This document shows, in pieces, positions 40,330 through 53,119 of a DNA stretch of 64,000 nt. Within the stretch, counting starts at the first letter, position 1; each line of letters begins with the position of its first letter. A program made the position numbers and the translations under genes. This stretch comes from Incurvaria masculella (lineage: Eukaryota > Arthropoda > Insecta > Lepidoptera > Incurvariidae), in assembly GCA_946894095.1 (NCBI GenBank), contig OX335655.1, positions 186,001-250,000 on the forward strand. The letters run 5' to 3'. The notes under the pieces were generated by a model. The model was not told the DNA's origin, made no database searches, and was given only the letters and a program-made list of their open reading frames with translations.

Positions 40330-40485
40330 TATTTCGGCTCAAACGATCTTGATTAAATTTGGTAGATGGATACATTGTCCTGGACCAGTTTAACCCTATT
40401 TTGGACGAGCCATGTGGGCTACTTTATATCCATGAAATAATTTTGCCGACACTAACCCGAGCGGAGCCTGGTACCGCAGCTAGTA
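40330..40485 (-). repeat. Family B repeat
   Basis: On the minus strand CTAGCTGCGGTACCAGGCTC then CGCTCGGGTTAGTGTCG, ATTATTTCATGGATATAAAG and ACCAAATTTAATCAAGATCG. Nearly whole. Confidence 0.6.
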
Positions 40486-40630
40486 AATAATAATTATGTT
40501 TTAAAATAACACAAAACCATATCCAAGTATTCTTGGTAGGTTTACCTAGCCATTTTAGTGTCTTCGCGCAGACGTCACTCACTTAATTGAGAAGTTTTAC
40601 ACTAATCTAAAAAAAAACACGAGTAGACTA

Positions 40631-41169
40631 GGAGGTCACGACATTTTTGGTCACGATAAGGTAAATGGCTGAATCTGGGTTCACATGATAAAGACCAACC
40701 CTCTGAAGCTAAATGTGACAGTCTGCCTGCGCCAAGTGGTTGGGTTACGTAGATAAGGCGTACGGAAAAGTAGTTATGGTGAAAAAAAATATATATGATA
40801 AGGTAAATGGCTGCAAACAATGAAGCATGAAAATACCAGTACATATCTGCTTAGCAATACCCAAACTGAACAAATCTTTGGTTGCATTTCATAGTTATAT
40901 GCTCTTTAGGTTACATATATAAATTTAGGTATATATAAGTATTTAATGAAAAAACCGACTGGTTATTGTTGTATAATTGATAGGTATCAATGTTTCTAGA
41001 CAATCAGTATATTCATAAGATACCAACTTCTATTTTATATAGCCAATATAGATAACGGAACCACTTGGCGCAGGCAGACCGACATATTTAGCATCAGAGG
41101 GTTGGTCTCTAACATGTGAACCCAGATTCAGCCATTTACCTTATCGTGACCTAAAATGTCGTGACCTCC
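40631..41169. mobile_element. Family D foldback element, complete (reference copy)
   Basis: 539 bp. The terminal repeats extend about 115 bp: left GGAGGTCACGACATTTTTGG ... GATAAGGTAAATGGCTGAAT ... AACCCTCTGAAGCTAAATGT; right is the reverse complement ending AAAATGTCGTGACCTCC. The core has ACCGACTGGTTATTGTTGTA. No coding capacity. Partial copies at 6605, 20540, 21215, 29165, 30408, 31718 and 61870. Confidence 0.8.
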
Positions 41170-41284
41170 CGGAATAGAGGCGGGGGAAATGCGGGACGGC
41201 GCGGCGCGGCGGGGCCCTGTCTGTGGGCGGGCGGGAGGCAAAAGTGTGTAGTGGCGTAGTGGGTCACTGTCAGGTCAACGCACC
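41170..41284. other. GC-rich patch next to a family G copy
   Basis: GACGGCGCGGCGCGGCGGGG to GTCTGTGGGCGGGCGGGAGG, then GTAGTGGGTCACTGTCAGG. Same arrangement as 24216-24333. Confidence 0.55.
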
Positions 41285-41400
41285 TTGGAGTGCAATTTAA
41301 TACATCATTTTCATGGAAACCATTACAAACAGATGCATAGTTTCGTGGCAAAAGTTGTTTAAAATACTGGGAAGAATTTATTCTTTAAATTGCTTAAAAA
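41285..41400 (+). repeat. Family G repeat, partial
   Basis: AGTGCAATTTAATACATC, GGAAACCATTACAAACAG, GCATAGTTTCGTGGCAAAAG and TTTAAAATACTGGGAAGAA as in 24355-24605. Confidence 0.65.
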
Positions 41401-41479
41401 AATACATAAAAAATTACCGTTCGCTTCATCGGCGTGCGCTGCCCAAATGGTTTGAGATACGTGCAATTTATTTTTATTT

Positions 41480-41760
41480 TTAGGGTTCCGTACCCAACGG
41501 GTGCCAACGGAACCCTATTACTAAGCCTCCGCTGTCCGTCCGTCCGTCCGTCCGTCTGTCACAGGGCTCTCGTTAACCGTAACAGATAGACAGCTGAAAT
41601 TTTTAACAGAGTGTGTATTTATTTTGCCGCTATAAGAACAAATAGGTAAAATTAAAAAATAATTAAAATTAAAATAAAAAAAAACGTGATTTTTTTGTAT
41701 TAAATATTTTGCGATGGTACGGAACCCTTCGTGTGCGAGTCCGACTCGCACTTGGCCGGC
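41480..41760 (+). repeat. Family A repeat, full-length
   Basis: TTAGGGTTCCGTACCCAACG, CCGCTGTCCGTCC with four GTCC units, TTTTGCCGCTATAAGAACAA, ending CGAGTCCGACTCGCACTTGG CCGG. Confidence 0.8.
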
Positions 41761-41835
41761 GGCGTGAAAAATAATAGCGTACGCCAGGAGCTCCGTCCCC
41801 CATGGGCTATAGTCTCGCCCATGGGATTTAAAACT

Positions 41836-42085
41836 TTCAGGGGGGACTGCGAAAACCATGCCGGCTGGCCAGTTGCTTCTTCACACCATGTTTGAAGGAC
41901 CCATTGATCTGCCCGAAGATGCCCATGGGCATTAGAACTTTCAGGGAGGGCTGCGAAAACCATGCCGGCTGGCCAGGTGCTTCTTCACACTTTGTTTGAA
42001 GGACCCATTTATCTGCCCGAAGATGCCCATGGGCATTAGAACTTTCAGGGAGGGCTGCGAAAACCATGCCGGCCGGCCAGGCTTA
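41836..42085. repeat. 104-bp tandem repeat, about 2.4 copies
   Basis: GCGAAAACCATGCCGGCTGG recurs with exact 104-base spacing (anchors 41851, 41955, 42059). Each unit contains the palindrome GATGCCCATGGGCAT. Open frames across the array are a by-product of the repeat. Confidence 0.85.
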
Positions 42086-42785
42086 AATCATTTCAAATCT
42101 TTGTTGCACCAAAATGTTGTCCATAAGCCTAAAAATCGGTAGAGTGAAGTTCACTGGTGCAGTTGTTGAGAATTCTAAGGAAATTGATTTACGAAAATGG
42201 GATATTTTTTAAAATCTAAGGTGGCCACTATGGAGGTAGCTATGGGTGGTTTTATGGAGAAACAACGGATCTTGCACTATCCGGCCGGAAACCGGATAGT
42301 AGTTCAGTATCCGGCCAGATTCCGGATAGTAAAATTCCAAAAATACGTCCGATAACCTCGCCTAAAACAACGACAAGACATTTCCAAAATGTATCTAACT
42401 AAATGCTTAGCCTCGTAAATACCTAGCCAAGTAACAGTAGGTAGGTATGTACCTAGCTTTACGTTTCGTCGAACCATACAAAGAATGATTGGGGTGTTAT
42501 CATCATAATTGCAAGATAATTCCAGCAACCGGCGAGTTGGTACCTATACTATACTATATCTGTTACATACCAAGAATGTTCTAGGTATACATACATACCT
42601 TAGTTTTTGCATATGTACCATCGAGGACATACCTAAGTCCTGTAGCACCCTGCGGTCGGGTTTGTTTTGCACATGTGTCATGCCGCGTCCCCCGCGCCGA
42701 CCGGTCTGCAGGCAGCGTCCAACCGCAACCCGCGCGGGCGGCACGATGCGAGCGCTTCAAAGCGATCTCGTTGGTATGTGCTACC
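42086..42785. other. Non-coding stretch
   Basis: Contains repeated TATCCGGCC / GGCCGGATA motifs at 42280-42330 and a CG patch at 42680-42745. No gene recognised. Confidence 0.35.
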
Positions 42786-43036
42786 TACTGGGGGTCCATT
42801 CAGGGAAACAGTGAGTTCGAATTCGTCACTAAATATCAAATCACTTTTTTAAATAGTAATGTTTCCACACTTCTTGAACATCATTACAGTTAGATAAAAA
42901 TCTGGTCAGTCCCGTAAATAAGTTGGAAGTATAAAAAACGGTTCCGTTATTGAAATAATAATATATTTCCCAGCTATTTTTAGGTTAACTCACTCCCGAA
43001 CTCGAACTCACTCTTACCGGAATGGGCCCCCTGGAC
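42786..43036. mobile_element. Family E foldback element, copy 2
   Basis: GGGGGTCCATTCAGGGAAAC ... ACTCTTACCGGAATGGGCCCCC. The left half follows 2128 onward closely (AGTTCGAATTCGTCACTAAA; CTTCTTGAACATCATTACAG), but the right arm is shortened, giving about 250 bp. Confidence 0.7.
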
Positions 43037-44045
43037 TTTTGAATGAGTGATTTGAAACTCTCTGACGCATCGACGCTCTGACGTAGTGGCTTCTGAGCAC
43101 AAAATATTCGCGTGTTATTGGCAACTTCACATTGTTAAATTGGTCATTTCCCTCATGGGACCTACTCAATAACGTGTCAAAGTCAAAGCGGAGGTTATCC
43201 CTCGGTTGACCCATTGGTATACTTTGCCTTTAGTTTCCTGTGAAGAGAGCACCAGTAGTTATCACTCGGCGTTATTAGTTAATAACATCTAGGTATGGTC
43301 AATTAGGCAAATGAAGAGGCAATTTTGGGGGACGGATGCAAGGGTGTGTTCGCGAGTGTGATACCTAGTCTGTATGGCGTTGGCAGGGTAATAAGTTAGG
43401 CTGCCATGTTCTGCCAGCATGAGTCATTCCAACTCGCTTCCGACAACTCCGCCTGTTTACATAGAACTTTATACCACGGCCGCGTTGGTGACTCACCGCG
43501 ACCGCATAGGTACCGCGATGGACCCACGTCCCCACGTGTCAAGCATGTCATGCGAACGAACGCTTCGATAATATTGATTCCAGATTTTTTTATCGGAATA
43601 GGTACCTACGAATTTAACACTTATTATATGGCAGCATGTCCCATTCCCAGCGAATATAGGTATTATATGGTAAATGTACCTATCTGCGTCCGAAATCGGA
43701 ATGGGATAAACCCTTGTCACACTCATTGACTGAGTGAAGTCACAACTGTAATGTAGCCTAAGGTTATAAGGGAAAAATATCATGCAAATTATTTTCGGAA
43801 ATAAAAAAAAGTTAATTTAATAATTGAACTTCTTGTTCTGTTTTTTGTTCATTTCAGTATTGTATTGTATTGTTTATTCATCTTCTATAGACAGTACACT
43901 GCACTCGGATTTGTCATATTTTAGCATTGGCCAGTTCATTGGAAAGAACCTCCGCTGTTTTTTTTTTCAACGTCCACTTAGTCTAAGTTTACAGAAGTGT
44001 TTGTCAATTATTTTAACAAAAACATAGGTAAAACACTAAATTAAC
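43037..44045. other. Featureless intergenic DNA
   Basis: No exon, RNA gene or repeat recognised on either strand. Confidence 0.35.
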
Positions 44046-44312
44046 ATGAATACACAAAATATACAAACCATGCCGTATGCAACAGTTCATGACAAATATC
44101 ATTTTATTTGCAAAGACAATCCCCTCCAACTAATATGTTGCCAATTGGAGCAGGCCAGTCCCCACAAACAGCACGCGTTCACGAGCATCACGCCGGGCAC
44201 AGCCATTGCCTCTTTCAACCATATTTTAGGGAAAGAGATAACCATTGACGCAGATGAAATCTCGAATTTGTCTCTAATTTATAAAAAATATAGGAAAATA
44301 CTGAATTTTTAA
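44046..44312 (+). CDS. Small unassigned open frame, 88 codons
   Basis: ATG at 44046 after an AT-rich leader (AAATTAAC), TAA at 44310-44312. The predicted peptide is mixed-composition and soluble-looking, with PLQLICCQLEQ and IYKKYRKILNF segments, no signal peptide and no membrane segment. I do not recognise the family. Codon use is not biased enough to decide. It could be an exon, a decayed gene, or chance. Listed because its composition is less repetitive than the other short frames. Confidence 0.2.
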   Translation: MNTQNIQTMPYATVHDKYHFICKDNPLQLICCQLEQASPHKQHAFTSITPGTAIASFNHILGKEITIDADEISNLSLIYKKYRKILNF

Positions 44313-45140
44313 AACAGTGATGTGCGTGGTAGATTATGTAGGTACATTTTCCTCAAGTAGGTAGTACCTACCTATACGCTCGCCTATACGCAGGTAAATG
44401 CTAAAATCTTTATCATCTAGGTGGATAGGTAGGTCCGAAAAATCTAAAATTTTAATCTCCTCGCTTTCTGCGAATATATTTTTGTCCGCGCCCCGCCTGC
44501 AGCCCCTCCCGCGGCCCCGCATTCATGTCTCGGGGGAGCGCAAATTTGATTGCAGTGCAGGCAGGGGCAAGGGTGGGATGGAAAGGTCTGGCACACGGAA
44601 TATTGAGGTCTGGCAAGCCGTGACTCATGACGGCATTCTGTGGCACTGCTCGGATTGTTGCGGACTGACTTATGAAATGTTGTATGTATATTGAGGGAGA
44701 GTGAATGTATCTGGTACCTACATAAAGAAAATTAAGATGTTTTTGTTAATAAACTGAAATAAAAATTAAAAGAACTAAATAGGTATGCTCATTTTTTTAT
44801 TATTGATATGCACCAAACGATATCTTATTATTTCATAACAACCAATTATAAAATGATAAACATATAAAATAGAAGGTCGACCTACATCACACAGCTTTTG
44901 AATGTGATAGAATCAAAATTTAATCATATTCCTGATTATCTTCAGACAGTTACCCAAGAGGCAAATTGTATTAATGCTTTCTTCGTGAATGAGAACCGAC
45001 ATTTTACGGGCTCCGCTCGAGTGAATATCGGAACTAAAATCGTGGCCCGAGCAGAGCCGGGTACCCCAGATTATGCCTAATGAGTCGCAAAATATGGTTA
45101 CCCTGTTTTTAAATAGTTAAGAAGCCACTCACCCACCTAA
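44313..45140. other. Non-coding stretch; family B remnant 44990-45062
   Basis: 44990-45062 has CGGGCTCCGCTCGAGTGAAT and CCCGAGCAGAGCCGGGTACC, two facing family B heads. The remainder shows nothing recognised. Confidence 0.4.
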
Positions 45141-45144
45141 CATT

Positions 45145-45275
45145 TGAATACAGCTGTTCCGGTGTGTTCAGAATCGGCGGACTAACTTTAATCCGCCGGA
45201 CTAAACAGGTTTTTGTAGGGTTAGTACGGTGCTAGCCTCGTACTAAGTTTTGACAGGTGCTCTCTGAATACGACT
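45145..45275. repeat. Family O short element
   Basis: GAATACAGCTGTTCC ... CGGCGGACTAACTTTAATCC ... AGTTTTGACAGGTGCTCTCT, ending GAATACGACTG. Inverted relative of 14740-14865; also related to 59728-59848. Confidence 0.55.
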
Positions 45276-45362
45276 GTAAAAACATGAATAAGACGATAGG
45301 GTAGCGCGTGCGGGCACAGAATAACGTGCGGGGCGGCGCGCCGCGGTGCGGCGGGCGCTGCA

Positions 45363-45519
45363 CCACAGAATAAGGTGGCACGACCAACAACACGTGCGAA
45401 GGTGGCAAGGCCCGCGGCAAGAACGAGACGCGACGAGACGCACCCAAGAGACATCGACACAATGCTAGATATTATGCTAGCTAGGTGGAGCGGAGCTAGC
45501 GGAGTTTGTTATTCTGTGG
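45363..45519. repeat. GC-rich MITE with CCACAGAATAA termini
   Basis: CCACAGAATAA at 45363-45373 and its exact reverse complement TTATTCTGTGG at 45509-45519 bracket a CG-rich interior with four GACGAGACG-like units. Another GCACAGAATAACG lies at 45313. No clear TSD. Confidence 0.55.
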
Positions 45520-46285
45520 CGGAGGCCGCGCGGGCACCGTTGGGGGGGGGGGGGGGGGCACGCCGCGTCAGCGTCGTCAGCTGACGCATGAAAGTAGAAG
45601 AAAAAACCTTATCACTCAGATTCAGAGGTTTTTTCGCACATTTCGTGTCACGTGATCGTGACTAATTTACATGGGGACCGCGATAAAAACATAAAGCGTA
45701 ATTATATTTAAGGGGTAATACCTATTTTGTCTTCTTGACTTTCTATTCCCGAAATCTCTGGTACGATTTTCGTTTAGATAAGATTTCGCGTCTCCGCCCT
45801 ATGATCAATGTGACCATATACCTACTATACCTAATTGTATGGGAATCCGGTGGCGCGTCGCATGCCACCTATTCGAAACATCGCCACCGGGCACGAATGT
45901 GCTCTAAAAATGTATTCGTCAATTCAGTTCCCACCCACACAAACCCTTCAATTAGGACGTCTGCAGGTATTTTTGCATTCGGCATGTGGGTACATCTCGA
46001 CGAGGTCCAGTAGCACCCTACGGTCGGGGTTGTTTTGCACATGTGGCGTGCCCCCTCCGCCGCCGACCGGCCATCAGGCGGGGAGGGGGGGGGGCGTCCT
46101 ACCGCAACACCAGCGGTCGATGGGATCCCCTCATTCCGGGTGCACCCCATTCTGAGAGAGAACCCGCTTCCGCTGCTTTAGTTACTCCTTTTGACACTCC
46201 TCATTCTTATTATAGTCATTCCACACCCCATTCCAGGCGAGAACCCGCCTACCCGAATACCAAATCATCCGCATGACCTTTCTTT
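45520..46285. other. Non-coding stretch with a G-run
   Basis: G18-type run at about 45541-45558 and a second at 46081-46094; an XbaI-free CG patch at 46040-46110. Two CACCCTACGGTCGGG / CACCCTGCGGTCGGG motifs (46013, and 42648 earlier) show a further dispersed repeat (42600-42745 and 45960-46110). No gene. Confidence 0.35.
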
Positions 46286-46600
46286 TAGGGTTCCGTATCC
46301 AAAGAGTACCAACGGAACTCTATTACTAACCCTCCGCTGTCCGTCCGTCCGTCCGTCTGTCACAGGGCTGTATCTCATGAAATGAATCATCTGAATCAAT
46401 CAATCTATCAGCTGAATTGTTCTCTCAAATTCAATCAAAAATACAAAAATAAAGAAGCCTCTTTAATTATTATTTTTACTATTTTTAGTTACATACAAAA
46501 TTTATTTAACAAACAAATTTAATTTACATTTTGTGTTAAATCTTGTACGATGGTACGGACCCTTAGTGTGCGAGTTCGACTTGCACTTGGCCGGTTTTTT
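46286..46600 (+). repeat. Family A repeat, diverged
   Basis: TTAGGGTTCCGTATCCAAAG, GTCCGTCCGTCCGTCTGTC core, then a rearranged middle, and ends GTGCGAGTTCGACTTGCAC with GGCCGG. The 46601-46962 stretch has repeated CATTCCGG motifs only. Confidence 0.65.
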
Positions 46601-46962
46601 TGCTCATTCGAAAATGAAAACTTGCGGGCTCCCTAAGTAGGTACATACATCTATGCTGAGTAGGTAGGTACGTACCCGCCGCCATTCCGGAGAGATGACA
46701 TTTTTCTTTTTTTGCTGATTCTAAATATCCAATGAAAACTTGGATCCGAGTACCCACCATTCCGGTGTAGTAATTCCGGGGTTGAAATATAACCATTCCG
46801 GAGTAGAAAATTTTAACCAATCCAGATTTTGGTCGGTTTTCGAAGCAACATTAGACTTTCATTCCGGACGTGTGGAGAACATGTGGAGAAGGGATGGGAA
46901 TGCATTCCGTACATTACTAATAAACCGTACCTATAGGTAGACAGTAGAGATGCAGCCCGCTG

Positions 46963-47022
46963 ACGGACGGACGGATGGTGATAGGTTTCCGGTGGGCACC
47001 CTTCGGATACGGAACCCTAAAA
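46963..47022 (-). repeat. Family A end fragment
   Basis: GACGGACGGACGGATGG then CCTTCGGATACGGAACCC. Confidence 0.55.
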
Positions 47023-47387
47023 CTACAAACTTCATTCGTTCGTTCGTAGGTACCTAGTTTCAACACCGCTAACAATAGGTAGACCTTCGGAAGCAGTGTA
47101 CCTAACTAGATAGGTACGGTAGGTACGTAAAACGGTTGCACGATGGACGAACGATACTAACTTGGCGGTCTTTGACTTGACCGTAGTAGGTCGCTAAGGT
47201 AAACTATGGATTCCTCTGTTCTGTCGTACAATCATCGATCAGCAATGTTCCGTCAGCGTCGCGCGAGCGCGATATGCGGTTGGCAGCGAGGCGGAGGTGA
47301 AGAGAGGTTGCGCGGGCAGGGGGCAACATGGAGCGGCTTATCAGCGGGTGAGCGGAGCACGGGGGGAAACGCGCAGGCTTTGCGCAT

Positions 47388-47447
47388 CCAATACCATATA
47401 TGGGCATGTTTGGGTCTGCGGAGCGGCGGGGGCCGACCATTTAAATA
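47388..47447 (+). promoter_or_regulatory. Actin promoter: CCAAT, CArG box and TATA-like motif
   Basis: CCAAT at 47388-47392, a perfect CArG box CCATATATGG (serum response factor site) at 47394-47403, and a TATA-like CATTTAAATA at 47438-47447, 35 bases downstream, in a CG-rich setting. CArG boxes are standard in animal actin promoters. About 1.1 kb upstream of the actin ATG, consistent with a non-coding first exon. Confidence 0.6.
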
Positions 47448-47565
47448 CTCTGCGCGCGCCGCCCGGCGGACATTCCACGGGGGGAGCTTGAGCTGATAGT
47501 TTGTACAGCAGACACGGCTGTGCAATTAGCTGATAATTCATTTAAATAGTTCCATTTAATAAAAA

Positions 47566-48576
47566 GTAAGTTGAAATATATTAGATTTCTCATTATAATA
47601 TCATAAAAATGTAATTCGATTCTTGCTGTGAGTTATCAGTGTTTTGTGAAGTAACGGGTGGTTCGTGACCAAATTTAGATGTGTGTGAAGTGGTGCAAGT
47701 CGACAGGAGTGCGATCAATCAGTGAGTGCAGCGAAGGTCCGGGATGACATGTCGGTTGGAGGCGCCCTCCCTATACCGACCGCGGCAGGGCGTGGCGCGT
47801 GGCCCGCTCAACCGCCACGCGTTGGCGGCCCCACGCCGGCATGTCGCTCGTGCCTACGCTGGCGCTTCCACTGAGTGATCTCACGTCGAGTGCTCGAGAA
47901 ATCGAACCTTATTAGGAGCGCTCCGCGGCTTTCGACCCACGTCTTGTGCGGTTTCGGTCCGGTCCGGCCTAGAGCCTGCGCCTTCCGCGCCGCCATTTCG
48001 ACGCGTCGCCTCCACCGCCGCCGCGCGCCGGTCGCGCAGTCGCCGTGACTGTTAACGGTTTCTTGAGATTCCTTGTGACTCGAATCTAAAGCAAAGGATA
48101 TGTTTTGTTTAGTTATTGAGGGCATTGAATTAAGATTTTCCAATTCAATTGATTCAGATTCAGAAATTGTGCATTCAGTGTATATCGAAATTACTTTAGA
48201 TTTAGTGAAAGTAAGATGCAAAAGCACAGGTCTTCAGCCTTAAAATAAACGGCGTTTACTAAACGTATTTACATATTTCAATTAAAAATTGCATGTGTCC
48301 TATATTTGAGTCGGATAGTAGGTATTTTAATAAAAACATCAATAAAAATTAGGTTTTTTTTTGTCAACCGCACGTATATATTTATAATTTCATCTTGTGT
48401 TAAAAAAATATATAAAATTGTGCTGCTTCTCTTTTTGAAAATCATGAGTCAATTGAAAATGTATGTAGGTATTTCTAAACCGCGAAACCTGGGATCGATG
48501 GAGTTGCCCATCCTTTTATAAACGGCGAACGTTTTGTTTGGGTGCTTCGACTCATGCTGTCTTTATTTGTCCGCAG
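47566..48576 (+). other. Probable 5'-UTR intron of the actin gene
   Basis: A GTAAGT donor at 47566 and a strong acceptor (CTGTCTTTATTTGTCCGCAG) at 48557-48576, 11 bases before the ATG. The acceptor is convincing; the donor is one candidate. 47755-48030 is a CpG-rich segment that could hold an alternative first exon. Confidence 0.5.
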
Positions 48577-48581
48577 ACTAA

Positions 48582-50255
<1,674 letters not shown>

Positions 50256-50576
50256 GCTCGACGTTAACGCTAGTATTTATGATTACGTTAGTGTTTCGGA
50301 GACTTCGGATGGATCCGCGCGACGTGCGGGCACGCGGCGGGCCCTCGCTCGGGCCCGCTGCCGGCCCGACGACTGCTCAAACACATGCTTACTATTCAAT
50401 AATTTAATTGTACGTAAGACATTATTATTGAAACATTAATCGTAAAGTGTAGGATCTCGCTCGGCGTGCGCGCCGCGGACGCGCGCCGAATATCCCACGT
50501 CGGTACGCCAAAGCATCGTTTTGTATTCCCCATCATGTAATGTGCTGAAACAGATAAGACTTTTTCATACTAGGTC

Positions 50577-50582
50577 ATTAAA
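50577..50582 (+). terminator. Possible actin polyadenylation signal (ATTAAA)
   Basis: ATTAAA about 320 bases after the actin stop, in an AT-rich tract. The intervening 3' UTR contains GC hairpins (GGGCCCTCGCTCGGGCCC). Confidence 0.4.
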
Positions 50583-50769
50583 ATTATAAATTATTAATAC
50601 AAAATATTAAAAAAAATCTGAAAAATTACCACTTCGTTTAATTTTATATTTGTATGCATCTTATATGTACTTATGTATGTGACAAATTATTAAATGTAGC
50701 AACTGACTGAATAAGGTGGACTGAGAATAACTGTCCCCTTTCTACATCTGCTCAACGCGGAACAGGGAG

Positions 50770-50960
50770 AAAATGCAAAGAATGGCCATCGGATATTAGC
50801 TTATCACACCACTTGGGAACTAGGTGCCATGCCAGGACCTTAAATTGCTCGGCTACATTTAACTGGATTCGACCATCGTACATTCAATGCGATCCTATGA
50901 ACCCGGGCGGGATTAACCCTACCACCTAGTAAGTGAGGAAGGGGACCTACAGTTCCTCTA
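50770..50960 (-). repeat. Family F repeat
   Basis: On the minus strand GAACTGTAGGTCCCCTTCC, ACTAGGTGGTAGGGTTAATC, CCGGGTTCATAGGATCGC and TGGCACCTAGTTCCCAAGTG. It lies just past the actin 3' end. Confidence 0.65.
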
Positions 50961-51869
50961 ATAATTTATCTATTTTGGCAGTTTACTGATTTCTCAGAGG
51001 ATAATGAGATGATCAAGTTCAATACAATGGCTCGTGCCCGTTTTCAGTCGAATTAAGGGTGTGATAACCATAGAAAGCAGCGACAAATATTATTCTGGTT
51101 AATTTAGCTCCCATGACCAATTAATTCACAGGTTCCGACTGTCATCAGCTTGTGATCACAAAACCATGTGTCTCCCTTGTTTTCTCATATATTCTTACAC
51201 TAGAAATGAGTATGCTCACCCTTGACTGCCTAGACCTAGAGAAACAAGTAACAGCCGTATTCAGAGTTGGCTGACATTTTAAAACGTGTATTATCTGTCT
51301 TCAGTCTTTTACAAATTGCGATTTAATTCAGAGATAATGCTCGTTTTAACTTATCTATGGCTTTGACTTGGCCTGATTCAAACATCTAGCGCTTACGGAT
51401 AGGTATGACTATGCAATGACTATATTGCAGGTCCCTGCGCCACTCAGCTACGAGCCGCACCAAATAGAAGAGGCTAGTGCTCGGGCTAGCGTGACTCGTG
51501 TGAAAAGGTTGAACGCGAGTAGCTGTCATTCCATGAGTAAGAAAGTCAGTAGGTATTCACTTTTGAATTACAAGACTAGCTTTCGGGGTAGATGAACGAA
51601 ATCCAATCACGAAAACAAAGTATGCGTCTATAGATGCGCTCCCGCGTCGAGTATGGTTCCCCGCCTCGGAGTAGGTCAGTGATGTTCTGGATTTATTTCT
51701 GGCAATCTCGACCTCTCTCAGAGCGAAATAAATATAGAACGAAGTTCATGGGCGCCGGGAAATGCGTGGAGACGGCGCGGCGGAGGCGCGGCGCGGCGGC
51801 GAGCGGCGCGGCAGGCCTCCCGGCAGGCATCCATCACTCCTAAATACCTACTGAGATCTTCACCTACGG
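50961..51869. other. Intergenic DNA with a CG patch 51755-51835
   Basis: No gene recognised. The CG patch (GGAGACGGCGCGGCGGAGGC) borders the long inverted arm that follows. Confidence 0.4.
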
Positions 51870-52475
51870 CGCTAGGGAACCCGATAGGCCAATGAATGAA
51901 GCTAAAATTTGGGGCTTACCAAAGCACTAAATCGTCCGTCCATGAAATCTTCAGAATGTGTACAAATACAGGTTTTAAAAATGAATGACTCAGAATCTAA
52001 CATTTTTTTTTCCCGGAACTTAGGTATTTTGGCCAAAAACACAAAATATGCGGTATCATTTGCTGCAAAAATGGCCCGCCAAATTTCTTTTCAATGTCTA
52101 ATAAATTGGGTTAATAGGTATATATGTGTTCAGGAATCCAACAATTTTTTTACACAAAAGCGAGTTTTTTTTTAAAAATACACAGTTTTCGCTCTCATAA
52201 ACTCGGCAGAATTGGGCAGCCCAATCTGTCGTCACACATTTGTTTTTAATTCTTATCAGATCGATAATTTCAACGAATCCAACAAATTTGTTACTGGCAA
52301 CACATATATTTTGCTAATGGCCAAATAAAGTAAACGGCATAATTTGCCCGCCCATTTTTTAAATAATAATGATAATAAATGATATAGACGAACATACTTT
52401 TAACAGAATCCAACAAAACATTTACATGCCAGTCAGTTTTGCAGCGTATAACGTAACATTGAATTTCGCGCTAAA
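51870..52475 (+). repeat. Long inverted repeat, left arm (about 600 bp)
   Basis: Strongly similar, in reverse complement, to 60195-60805. Inside each arm the motif GAATC(C/T)AACA recurs about every 130-140 bases (near 51985, 52133, 52271, 52406), so the arm is built of degenerate subrepeats. Outer part GTCCGTCCATGAAATCTTC resembles the inner stem of the MITE at 4637-4951. Confidence 0.85.
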
Positions 52476-53119
52476 AAAGCTTGGCGAAAGCGGGTGGTAG
52501 GCGGCGCGGTGCGGAGGCAGTGCGGCGCGGTGGCGTGGGAACGGTGGCGGCGGTAAGAAAGGGTTTAGCCTGTGTTAGTGATACCGATTACGAAGTAATT
52601 ATTAGTATTATCTTTGGTGATACTTATGTATAGTTCGTTTTCATGCGTAGTACCTGCATAATGGACAAGAGTTTATAAAATGTGATGTGAAATTTAAATT
52701 AATTAATTCGCCAATTTGATAAAGGTATTATTCTTTTGTAATTGCTAGTGATCGTCGAATATACACATGTAAATGAGTAAAATACTTTGGTAAAGGTTGA
52801 ATACAATTTGAGTTATTTTATTTTTATGCAAGATGATTCCGCGAAGATAAATCACTGAAATTAGATAAACTACATATTTATAATTCACAAATTGATTCAC
52901 GGTGGATTATACATACATTAATGAATGAAGAACGTGATATATCACGTTCTTGGATTCAGTGCCGCACTAGCTTAGTACGAAAAAGTATATTTACTTATTG
53001 AATTATGTTGTGCCTTGGGCGTCAGGGCAAATAGGAGCCGAAAGCGCTAGACCTGAGCACGCCTGTGAAATACCCCGCAATTCGCTTGCACCGGTCATAT
53101 AATACTGACCATACATTTA
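52476..53119. other. Non-coding, includes CG patch and a 24-bp perfect palindrome
   Basis: CG patch 52488-52556. AAGAACGTGATATATCACGT palindrome (24 bp in all) at 52928-52951. GTAATTATTAGTATTATC at 52591 recurs at 60008. Confidence 0.45.

Noticed and set aside
41521..42067. Repeated MVFA...-type frames
   Set aside because: Generated by the 104-bp tandem repeat and an adjacent family A copy; not a gene.
45221..45584. Four Arg/Ala/Pro-rich frames in the CG patch
   Set aside because: Typical artefact of CG-rich low-complexity sequence lacking stops.
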